Positions 25,096 through 32,621 of a stretch of 64,000 nt of DNA are shown in pieces (the first letter of the stretch is position 1; every line of letters starts with the position of its first letter). The stretch covers positions 1-64,000 of the forward strand of contig NZ_BOQL01000063.1 of NCBI RefSeq assembly GCF_018332655.1, given 5' to 3'. The notes under the pieces are model-generated. The model worked only from the letters and a program-made list of their open reading frames with translations, searched no databases and had not been told where the DNA came from. Position numbers and translations under genes: made by a program. Source of the stretch: Actinoplanes auranticolor. Lineage in GTDB: Bacteria > Actinomycetota > Actinomycetes > Mycobacteriales > Micromonosporaceae.

Positions 25096-26005
25096 GCTCC
25101 TCGGCGGTCGGCATCGCCACCGCGCCGCCCGGGCGTTCGCAGACCAGGCCGGCCACCGCCAGCGCGAAACGCACGTAGCTCTGCCAGCCCTCGGGCCCGG
25201 CCGGCACGCCGCCGGCCAGCAGGCGGCGGACCAGGGCGCCCATCACCGAGTCACCCGCGCCGGTGGCGTCCACCGCGTCGACCGTCGGCGCCGGCAGCAT
25301 GACCGTGCTCTGCCCGGCGGCCACGTACGCGCCCTGGGAGCCACAGGTCACCACGACGGCCTTGGCGCCGGTCTTGAGGATGCGTTCCGCGGCGGCGGCC
25401 GGGCTCGCGCCCTCCCAGAGCACCTCGGCGTCGGCCGAGCTGAGCTTGACCAGATCCGCGGTGGCGAAGAACTCGTCGACCAGGTCGCGCAGCTCGGCCA
25501 CCGCGGCGGCGTCGGGCAGCAGCTTCGGGCGCACGTTCGGGTCGAAGACCTTCAGGGGCCCGGGGACCGCCCAGGCCTTGCGGGCCGCGGCCCGGAACGG
25601 CTCGCGCATCAGGCTGATGGACCCGGCGTAGAGCACCGCCGCCCCGGCGACCACCTTCTCGTCGACGTCCTCCGGGCGCAGCAGCGCGTACGAGGGCGGC
25701 TCGCCGTAGAACTGGAACGTCGGCTCGGCGCCCTCGAAGGTCGTCACGGCCAGCGTGGTCGGCACCGGTACGCGGGTCAGCCCGGTCGTGCCCACCCCGG
25801 TCAGGCGCAGGAACGCGGCGATCCGGTCTCCCAGGGTGTCGTTGCCGAGCGAGCCGAAGTACTGCACCTCGCCGCCGAGCCGGGTGACGCCGACCGAGAC
25901 GTTGAGCGGGGCGCCGCCGATCGCCTGCCGATAGATCAACTCGCCGTCGCGCTCGGTCTCCAGCAGATCCACCAACGCCTCACCGAGCACCACCGCGTAG
26001 CCCAT
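25067..26005 (-). CDS. PfkB-family carbohydrate kinase (fructokinase-like)
   Basis: A 312-residue protein from ATG 26005, chosen because GGAGGGG lies just upstream; an in-frame start at 26032 lacks one. Seen: GEALVDLL, GGAPLNVSVGVTRLGG, FDPNVRPKLLPD, the anion-hole and base motif DATGAGDSVMGAL, and AVVVTCGSQGAYV. It phosphorylates a sugar with ATP. The N-terminal set fits fructokinase (ScrK/Frk) better than ribokinase, but no sugar transporter is next to it. Confidence 0.9.
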   Translation of the reverse strand: MGYAVVLGEALVDLLETERDGELIYRQAIGGAPLNVSVGVTRLGGEVQYFGSLGNDTLGDRIAAFLRLTGVGTTGLTRVPVPTTLAVTTFEGAEPTFQFYGEPPSYALLRPEDVDEKVVAGAAVLYAGSISLMREPFRAAARKAWAVPGPLKVFDPNVRPKLLPDAAAVAELRDLVDEFFATADLVKLSSADAEVLWEGASPAAAAERILKTGAKAVVVTCGSQGAYVAAGQSTVMLPAPTVDAVDATGAGDSVMGALVRRLLAGGVPAGPEGWQSYVRFALAVAGLVCERPGGAVAMPTAEELTARWGALL

Positions 26006-26123
26006 CCGAGTCCCCTCCACGTAACGCCGCAACCGATGCCGTCAGCCTTACGCCCGGGACGCGAGAAAGCCAGCCACTCCCGGATGCTCGCCCGATTTGT
26101 AGTTGTTTGACATGATCCATGCC

Positions 26124-26810
26124 ATGCATCCGCGCGCGTACGCCCTGCCCCTACTGCTCACCGCGGCCCTCACCGGTTGCGCCGGCCCGGCCGGCCAGGC
26201 GCCCGGATCCGCCGGGTCACCGCCGCCCGGCTCGACGCCCTGGCTGGTCAGCGGCGCACCGAGCCCGGCCCTGCCGTCCTCGGCCCCCTCCCCCGGCGGG
26301 CTGGCCGCGCCGCTGACCGAGGGCACGGTCTCGGGCACCTTCCTGCCGTTCCCGCGGAGCGCCCGGGCCGTCACCTACGACCCCAAGGTGGTCCCGCCCG
26401 GCGCGACGGCCGAGCTCACCGTGTCCCGGACGGCCGCCGGCACGACGGTACGGCTGACCACCCGCGGCCTGGTGCCACGCCGGGCGTACGGGGCCCACCT
26501 GCACACCCGGCCGTGCACCGCGACGCCGGAGGACGCCGGGCCGCACTACCAGCACCGTCCCGACCCCAAGGCCGCCGCCTCGCCGCCCTCGGTCGACCCG
26601 GCCTACGCCAATCCGCGCAACGAGGTGTGGCTGGACTTCACCGCCGACACCCGCGGCGCCGCCTCGGTCAGCGCGACCCAGAACTGGACGTTCGACGAGG
26701 TGGAGCCGCCCCGCTCGTTGATCGTGCACGCTGAGCACACCCGTACCGCCGCGGGCAAGGCCGGGACGGCCGGACCCCGGGTGGCATGCCTCACCCTGGC
26801 CACCCGGTGA
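26124..26810 (+). CDS. Cu/Zn-superoxide-dismutase-like lipoprotein
   Basis: A 228-residue lipoprotein. ATG 26124 gives a short signal peptide with lipobox LTGC (C19); ATG 26112 is in frame. Pro/Ser-rich linker residues 20-70 are followed by an SOD-like beta-barrel: YGAHLHTRPC (metal His pair and disulfide Cys), GPHYQH, NEVWLDFTADTRGAASVSATQNWTF and SLIVHAEHT, with a late Cys in RVACLTL. The set matches metal and disulfide positions of SodC, but a canonical Gly-rich GGD Zn-loop is not evident, so activity is uncertain. It is located at the outer face of the membrane. Confidence 0.78.
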   Translation: MHPRAYALPLLLTAALTGCAGPAGQAPGSAGSPPPGSTPWLVSGAPSPALPSSAPSPGGLAAPLTEGTVSGTFLPFPRSARAVTYDPKVVPPGATAELTVSRTAAGTTVRLTTRGLVPRRAYGAHLHTRPCTATPEDAGPHYQHRPDPKAAASPPSVDPAYANPRNEVWLDFTADTRGAASVSATQNWTFDEVEPPRSLIVHAEHTRTAAGKAGTAGPRVACLTLATR

Positions 26811-26892
26811 TGCCGGGCTGCTCTTGATCTTGGCGAGACGGTAACGTCAGGACGGGACGAGCGACGCCGCGCGGATGACGGGAGGGCCGGCC

Positions 26893-28359
26893 ATGGCCGA
26901 GCAGAGCGAGGGCACGACACCGAGGACCGAGTCGCACGACCCGGACTTCCCGGAGGCGTTCCTGCAGTTCATGCGCGGTGGCTGGCGGGACGACGCGCTG
27001 AGCGTGACGCCCCGGCCCGAATCTCCCAACTACGCCAAGCGCCGGGCCGCGCTCTCCGACGCGTTCCCGGGCGAGACGCTGATCATCCCCAGCGGCGCCG
27101 AGAAGGTCCGCGCCAACGACACCGACTACCCGTTCCGCCCGGGCAGCGACTTCGTCTACCTGACCGGCGACAGCGACCCGGGCAGCGTGCTGGTGCTGCG
27201 TCCCAGCGGCTCCGGGCACGACGCCGTGCTCTACAGCCACCAGCGCTCCTCCAAGGAGACCGACGAGTTCTTCCGCAGCCGCGACGGCGAGCTGTGGGTC
27301 GGCCGCCGGCACACCCTGGCGGAGAAGTCGACCGAGCTCGGCATCGAGACGGCGCCCTGGGGCGAGCTCGGGCCGGCCCTGGCCGACTGCGCGCCGGCCC
27401 GCACCCGGGTGCTGCGTGGCCACGACGCCAACGTGGACCGCGCGATCCTGGCGTACGAGCCGGACCCGCGGGCCCGCCGCGACCGCGCCCTGGCCGGGGT
27501 GATCTCGGAGCTCAAGCTGGTCAAGGACGAGTGGGAGATCGCCCAGCTGCAGGACGCCATCGACGCCACCGTGCGCGGCTTCGAGGACGTCGCCCGCGTC
27601 CTGCCGGCCGACCGCGGCGTCAAGGAACGCCTGCTGGAGGGCGTCTTCGGGCTGCGCGCCCGCACGGACGGCAACGACGTCGGCTACGGCAGCATCGTCG
27701 GCTCCGGCGCGCACGCGACGATCCTGCACTGGGTCCGCAACACCGGCGTGACCAAGCCGGGCGAGTTGCTGCTGATGGACATGGGCGTCGAGGGCCGCAC
27801 GTTCTACACCGCCGACGTGACCCGCACACTGCCGGTCTCGGGCACCTTCACCCCGCTGCAGCGCCAGGTCTACGACATCGTGCACGCCTCCCAGCAGGCC
27901 GGCATGGACGCGATCAGGCCCGGCGTCAAGTTCCGCGACGTGCACCTGACCTGCATGCGCGTGCTCGCCGAGGGCCTGCACGACCTGGACCTGCTGCCGG
28001 TCAGCGTGGACGAGGCGATGTCCGAGGAGTCCACGGTGTACCGCCGCTGGACCCTGCACGGCTTCGGCCACATGCTCGGCATCGACGTGCACGACTGCTC
28101 GGCGGCCCGCAAGGAGACCTACCGCGACGGCGAGCTCGGCCAGGGCTACGTCCTGACGGTCGAGCCGGGCCTGTACTTCCAGCCCGAGGACGAGCTGGTC
28201 CCGGAGGAGCTGCGCGGCATCGGCATCCGCATCGAGGACGACGTCCTGGTCACCGCCGACGGCTGCCGCAACCTGTCGGCCGGCCTGCCCCGCTCGGCCG
28301 ACCAGGTGGAGGCCTGGCTGGCCTCCCAGCGTGAGGCCGGCCCCCGCCTGCCCGAGTAA
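26893..28359 (+). CDS. pepP: Xaa-Pro aminopeptidase (aminopeptidase P, M24B)
   Basis: A 488-residue cytoplasmic dimetal peptidase that removes N-terminal residues preceding proline. ATG 26893 follows GGGAGGG; the upstream in-frame ATG 26875 is less well placed. The N-terminal AMP_N domain (NYAKRRAALSD ... FRPGSDFVYLTG) is followed by the pita-bread domain: MDMGVEGRTFYTADVTRT (two Asp ligands), HGFGHMLGIDVHD (His ligand), TVEPGLYF (Glu) and GIGIRIEDDVLV (Glu). It stands alone between the SOD-like and lipoprotein genes. Confidence 0.94.
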   Translation: MAEQSEGTTPRTESHDPDFPEAFLQFMRGGWRDDALSVTPRPESPNYAKRRAALSDAFPGETLIIPSGAEKVRANDTDYPFRPGSDFVYLTGDSDPGSVLVLRPSGSGHDAVLYSHQRSSKETDEFFRSRDGELWVGRRHTLAEKSTELGIETAPWGELGPALADCAPARTRVLRGHDANVDRAILAYEPDPRARRDRALAGVISELKLVKDEWEIAQLQDAIDATVRGFEDVARVLPADRGVKERLLEGVFGLRARTDGNDVGYGSIVGSGAHATILHWVRNTGVTKPGELLLMDMGVEGRTFYTADVTRTLPVSGTFTPLQRQVYDIVHASQQAGMDAIRPGVKFRDVHLTCMRVLAEGLHDLDLLPVSVDEAMSEESTVYRRWTLHGFGHMLGIDVHDCSAARKETYRDGELGQGYVLTVEPGLYFQPEDELVPEELRGIGIRIEDDVLVTADGCRNLSAGLPRSADQVEAWLASQREAGPRLPE

Positions 28360-28377
28360 CCGGGCCGGCGGCGGGCT

Positions 28378-28842
28378 CTAGGCGCGCGGCGCGTAGTCGG
28401 AGATCACGAAGCAGGTGGGGCCTTCCCCGCCGGCTTCCGGGTCGGTGCCGTCGGAGACGTCGAAGGTGATCGCGACCGGGTGGCCGTCCGCCGGGTCCGT
28501 CTTCACCGTCATCGCGCCGCCGTCGTCGGCCGCGGTCTGGGCCAGCTCCAGCAGCCCGCCCAGCGACGGCACCTCGATCTCCTCCTCGCCGGAGGCGGTC
28601 TTGCCGTCGATCCGCTCGACGCCGGCGACCTCACCGGCCGTGACCGTCACCCGATATCGGCCCAGGGAAGGCCCGCCCTCGCACTGCCGGTCGGCGACGA
28701 ACGCGTAGTCCGCCGGCTCGGTCCAGGCCGGCGCCGAGGCGGGGGCGACGAAGGAGGGCGGCGCCGCGGCCGGCTTGTCATCCGTGCAACCAGCCAGGGC
28801 CGCGACGAGCGCGATGCCGCACATTGCCCGGGCGTACCGCAC
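28378..28842 (-). CDS. Lipoprotein, DUF6174-like
   Basis: A 154-residue lipoprotein from GTG 28842, chosen because CGGAGGTCACC precedes it. Signal VRYARAMCGIALVAALAGC ends in lipobox LAGC (C19). The mature part has YAFVADRQCEGGPSLGRYRVTVTAGEVAGVERIDG, the DUF6174 type of central sheet, and a second Cys near the C-terminus (PTCFVISDY) that may pair with the first. The function is unknown. It is divergent from the large kinase gene. Confidence 0.8.
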   Translation of the reverse strand: MRYARAMCGIALVAALAGCTDDKPAAAPPSFVAPASAPAWTEPADYAFVADRQCEGGPSLGRYRVTVTAGEVAGVERIDGKTASGEEEIEVPSLGGLLELAQTAADDGGAMTVKTDPADGHPVAITFDVSDGTDPEAGGEGPTCFVISDYAPRA

Positions 28843-28974
28843 GGTGACCTCCGAGTTCGAGAAGACCCGCCACCCGGCGGGCCGCGCCCATGTTTCCAGA
28901 TCGGCGCAACGTTCCCCGGCCCGGGTGACCCGCCACACGCTCATTCCGGGCGCCGACCGGTCGATGAGTAAGAC

Positions 28975-31944
28975 GTGGAGAACGGCAGCGCTGCGGTGTC
29001 CGCCGAGCAGAGCCGGCTCATCGACGCGGTACGCCTGCGCCGGCTGCGGGAGACCGGCCTGCTCGAGGACGGCTGCTATCCGTCGCTCGACCGGCTGGCG
29101 TTCGCCGCGGCGCAGCAGGCCGGCGCCCCGGTGGCGCTGGTCTCGATGGTCGACGCGGACCGCCAGGTCTTCGCGAGCCAGGTCGGGCTGGGCGAGCCCT
29201 GGGCGACCCGGCGCGGGACCCCGATGTCGCACTCCTTCTGCCAGTACGTGGTCGTGGACGACGCCCCGCTGATCGTGCCCGACGCCCGCGCCGACCCTCG
29301 GCTACGGGACAATCCGGCGATCGAGGATCTGCAGGTGGCGGCCTACGCCGGCTACCCGCTGCACGCCCCCGACGGCGAGGTGCTGGGCTCGTTCTGCGTG
29401 ATCGACACCGTGCCCCGCGCCTGGACGGCGCAAGAACTGGCGATCGTGCAGGCCCTGGCCACCGCCGCCGAGACCGAGATCGCGCTGCGGACCGCGAACC
29501 GCGACCTGCTGCTGGCCACCGAGCGCATGCGCCGGGTGCTGGACACCGCGAACGACGCCTTCGTCTCCACCGACGCCGACGGGGTGATCCTGGCCTGGAA
29601 CACCGCGGCGACCGCGCTCTTCGGCTACGCGGCGGCCGAGGCCATCGGCCGGCCGGTCGGCGACCTGATCCTGCCGGCCCGGTTCCGGGCCGCCCACGAC
29701 GCCGGGCTGCGCCGGGTACGCGAAACCGGCGTCTCGCACCTGTCCGGGCAGCGCCTCGAGCTGGCCGCGGTGGACCGCACCGGCCGGGAGTTCCCGATCG
29801 AGATGACCCTGCAGGTCGTGGCCGAGAACGACACCCTGATCTGTCACGCGTTCCTGCACGACATCACCGCCCGCAAAGCAGCCGAGCAGCAGTCGGCCGA
29901 CGATCGGACGTTCCTGCACACCCTGCTCGACAGCCTGGACACCGGGGTGGCTGCCTGCGACGCCGAGGGACGGCTCGTGCTGCGCAACAGCGCCCTGCGT
30001 GCCCTGTACGCATGCGGTGAGGAACCGTCGATGGTCGCCTCGCTGGCCGAGGCGGGCCGGCTCTACGACCCGGACGGCCGGCGGCTCCTGGCCCCCGACG
30101 AGGTGCCGCTGGCCCGGGCGTACGCCGGCGAGCACGTCGACGGGCAGGACGTCACCGTTCGGGCAGCTGACGGCCGGCGCCGCCGGTTCGTCGCGAACGC
30201 CCGCCCGATCACCACCGTCGACGGCCGGCACCTCGGCGCGGTCGCCGCCCTGCACGACATCACCGACCAGCACCGGGCCGCGACCCTGCAGCAGGTCCAG
30301 CACGCCGTGGCCCGGGCCCTGGCCGACGCCACCACCGCCGAGCAGGCCGCGACCGGCACCGTGGCCGCCATCGCCACCGCCCTGGGCTGGACGTGCGGGG
30401 AGTTCTGGCGCACCGACGACGACACCGGCCTGATCAGCCGCGTCGGCCACTGGACCGATCCGGCCCATCCCCTGCCCGCCGTGACCAACGACAAGCCGTT
30501 CGTCATGCCGCGCGGCACCGGGCTGGCCGGGATCGTCTGGGAGACCGGCGCCGAGCTGTGGGTGCCCGAGCTGGCCGACGATCCCCGTACGGCTGCGCGC
30601 CGCGACGAGGCCCGCGCCGCCGGCCTGCACACCGCGGTCGGTCTGCCGGTCCGCAGCGACGACCGCATCCTGGGCGTCCTGCTGTTCCTGAGTACGACGG
30701 TGGACGAGCCCGACGCGGAACTGCTGGCCATGCTCGACGGCGTCTGCGCCCACCTCGGCCGGCACCTGGAGCGCCGCCGCGCGGAGGAGCTCACCCTGGC
30801 CCTGGCGGCCACCCAGCGCGCCTTCGACCGGGTGGTGGCCCAGGTCAACGACTACGTGTGGACCTTCGCGATCGAGGGCGACGGCACGCCGGCCGTCGTC
30901 TACGCCAGCCCCGACAGCCACGGCATCCTGGGCGGGCAGCTGCCCCTGGGCACCGACATCGCCAAGGCCATGGCCGAGAACGTGCACCCGGACGACCGGC
31001 CCGCGATGGCCCGGCTGCGCGACACCGTCTTCGGCGGTGATCCCGCCGACGCCGAGGTGCGCCTGCGGGGCCTGGACGGGGTGACCCGCTGGGTCTGGAT
31101 CCGTTCCGTGCCGCGCCCGGAGGGCGGCCGCTTCTACATCGACGGCATCGCCACCGACGTCACCGCACGCCGGGAACTGGCCGACCGTCGCGAGCAGGTG
31201 CTGCACGACCAGCAGCAGCAGAACCGCCGGCTGCGCGAGCTGGACCGGCTCAAGGACGAACTGGTCGCCCTGGTCAGCCACGAGCTGCGCAACCCGCTGG
31301 CGACCATCCGCGGCTACACCGAGATGCTGCTCGATGACGCCGGCCTCACCGGCGACCACCGCCACCTGGCCTCGGTCATCGACAAGCACAGCGCCCACAT
31401 GCAGGGCCTGGTCGACGACCTGCTCGACACGGCCCAGATCGACGCGGGCCAGCTGAAACTGGAACTGCGCCCGCTCTCCCTCATCCGGCTGGTGGCGGAC
31501 AGCGTCGACGCCCGCCGCGCGGACGCCACGGCCAAGCAGATCACCATCGACGTGGACGTGGCCCGGCACCTGCCGGCCCACGCCGACCCGGTACGCCTGC
31601 GCCAGGTCCTCGACAACCTGGTCTCGAACGCGGTGAAGTACACCCCGCAGGGCGGCACCGTGACCATCACCGGCCGCCACGACGACACCACCGCGACGAC
31701 GACGCTGCGGGTCACCGACACCGGCATCGGCATCCCGGCCGAGCAACGCCCCCACCTGTTCGACCGGTTCTTCCGCGCGTCGAACGCGGTGTCCCAGGGC
31801 ATCAAGGGCACCGGCCTGGGCCTGGCCATCAGCAAGGCCATCATCGACGCCCACCACGGCACCCTCTCGGCGGAACCGGCAGGCCCGGACGGCGGCACCA
31901 CCTTCACGGTCACCGTGCCGAGCTGTCCGCCGCCCGAGCCCTGA
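28975..31944 (+). CDS. Multi-domain GAF/PAS sensor histidine kinase
   Basis: A 989-residue soluble kinase with no membrane segments. Domains in order: GAF (about 25-170, with FCQYVVVDD and GSFCVID), PAS (about 182-300, LAWNTAATALFGY), a second PAS-like domain (305-430), a GAF (440-605), a third PAS (612-735), HisKA with H769 in LVSHELRNPLATIRGY, and HATPase (DNLVSNAVKYTP, DTGIGIP, GTGLGLAISKAI). There is no receiver and no adjacent regulator gene, so it is an orphan. GTG 28975 lacks a clear ribosome-binding site. The GAF/PAS ligands cannot be predicted. Confidence 0.93.
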   Translation: MENGSAAVSAEQSRLIDAVRLRRLRETGLLEDGCYPSLDRLAFAAAQQAGAPVALVSMVDADRQVFASQVGLGEPWATRRGTPMSHSFCQYVVVDDAPLIVPDARADPRLRDNPAIEDLQVAAYAGYPLHAPDGEVLGSFCVIDTVPRAWTAQELAIVQALATAAETEIALRTANRDLLLATERMRRVLDTANDAFVSTDADGVILAWNTAATALFGYAAAEAIGRPVGDLILPARFRAAHDAGLRRVRETGVSHLSGQRLELAAVDRTGREFPIEMTLQVVAENDTLICHAFLHDITARKAAEQQSADDRTFLHTLLDSLDTGVAACDAEGRLVLRNSALRALYACGEEPSMVASLAEAGRLYDPDGRRLLAPDEVPLARAYAGEHVDGQDVTVRAADGRRRRFVANARPITTVDGRHLGAVAALHDITDQHRAATLQQVQHAVARALADATTAEQAATGTVAAIATALGWTCGEFWRTDDDTGLISRVGHWTDPAHPLPAVTNDKPFVMPRGTGLAGIVWETGAELWVPELADDPRTAARRDEARAAGLHTAVGLPVRSDDRILGVLLFLSTTVDEPDAELLAMLDGVCAHLGRHLERRRAEELTLALAATQRAFDRVVAQVNDYVWTFAIEGDGTPAVVYASPDSHGILGGQLPLGTDIAKAMAENVHPDDRPAMARLRDTVFGGDPADAEVRLRGLDGVTRWVWIRSVPRPEGGRFYIDGIATDVTARRELADRREQVLHDQQQQNRRLRELDRLKDELVALVSHELRNPLATIRGYTEMLLDDAGLTGDHRHLASVIDKHSAHMQGLVDDLLDTAQIDAGQLKLELRPLSLIRLVADSVDARRADATAKQITIDVDVARHLPAHADPVRLRQVLDNLVSNAVKYTPQGGTVTITGRHDDTTATTTLRVTDTGIGIPAEQRPHLFDRFFRASNAVSQGIKGTGLGLAISKAIIDAHHGTLSAEPAGPDGGTTFTVTVPSCPPPEP

Positions 31945-32000
31945 CAACGACCTCCGTCGGGCCCGCGGGAATAGTCAGCAGCGGAAGCCCGTCAGCGAGT

Positions 32001-32018
32001 TGGTACCACTCTGGTACC
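32001..32018. promoter_or_regulatory. Toxin-antitoxin operator: two TGGTACC boxes over the -10 region
   Basis: TGGTACCA (32001-32008) and TGGTACC (32012-32018) are spaced 11 bp apart, about one helical turn. The second overlaps TACCTT (32015-32020), which sits 7 nt before the antitoxin ATG and is the likely -10 of a leaderless promoter. Paired palindromic boxes on the promoter are what an autorepressing ribbon-helix-helix antitoxin would bind. Confidence 0.6.
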
Positions 32019-32027
32019 TTTACGCGC

Positions 32028-32237
32028 ATGGCAATGAACTTTCGACCTCCGGAGCAGCTGGCCGAACGTCTGCGCGCCCAGGCTGACGCAGAACACGTCA
32101 GCGTGCAGGCCCTGCTGGTGAAGATGGCTGAGGACTACCTGGCCCGGCACGCTAAGAAGGCGATGATTGCGCGTGAGGTTCAGGTCGTCCAGGCCAACTT
32201 CGCCGATGCGTTGCGGCGTCTGGGCGAGGGCGCGTGA
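32028..32237 (+). CDS. Ribbon-helix-helix-type antitoxin of a Doc toxin
   Basis: A 69-residue protein from ATG 32028 (a second in-frame ATG is at 32034). MNFRPPEQLAERLRAQADAEHVSVQALLVKMAEDYLARH has the beta strand plus two-helix pattern of CopG/Arc-like DNA-binding antitoxins. The C-terminal basic helix would wrap the toxin. The stop overlaps the toxin GTG (GTGA). It should repress its own promoter through the TGGTACC boxes just upstream. Confidence 0.85.
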   Translation: MAMNFRPPEQLAERLRAQADAEHVSVQALLVKMAEDYLARHAKKAMIAREVQVVQANFADALRRLGEGA

Positions 32238-32617
32238 TCTATCTCGACGTGGAAGATCTCGTCGATATCGCGGCGGCAGTGCTGGCGCCGCAGGATGTGG
32301 TGATCCGCGACCTGGGCCTGTTGTCGATGTCGGCGCACCGGCCACAGACGCGGGCGTTCGGGCATGAGCCGTACCCGACAGTCGCGGACAAGGCGGCGGC
32401 GCTGCTGGTGGCGTTGTGCATGAACCATCCCTTGCAGGACGGCAACAAGCGCATCGCCCTGGCGGCGGCGTGGGTGTTCTGCGGTTTGCACACGGGCGGC
32501 CAGCCGGAGATGACCAACGATGACGCGTTCAACCTGGTAATGGGGGTTGCGGAGGGCCGTCTCGACGTGCCGGAGGTGTCGGCCGCTTTGTGGAAAGCTG
32601 GAATTGTTGGCAGTTGA
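32234..32617 (+). CDS. doc: Fic/Doc family toxin (death on curing)
   Basis: A 127-residue Doc-type protein. The Fic motif is HPLQDGNKRIALAAAWVF (H65, D69, N71, K72, R73). The Lys/Arg form without the second Gly is typical of Doc, which phosphorylates EF-Tu rather than AMPylating targets; that is known of the family. The N-terminus MIYLDVEDLVDIAAAVL is also Doc-like. It is translationally coupled to the antitoxin. It ends 5 bp before the convergent pullulanase gene, so this two-gene cassette is compact. Confidence 0.9.
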   Translation: MIYLDVEDLVDIAAAVLAPQDVVIRDLGLLSMSAHRPQTRAFGHEPYPTVADKAAALLVALCMNHPLQDGNKRIALAAAWVFCGLHTGGQPEMTNDDAFNLVMGVAEGRLDVPEVSAALWKAGIVGS

Positions 32618-32621
32618 GCAC

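Noticed and set aside
29302..31947. 881-codon open frame antisense to the large histidine kinase
   Set aside because: It is the mirror of a clear GAF/PAS/HisKA gene; the GC-rich third positions keep the opposite frame open. It has no protein motif.
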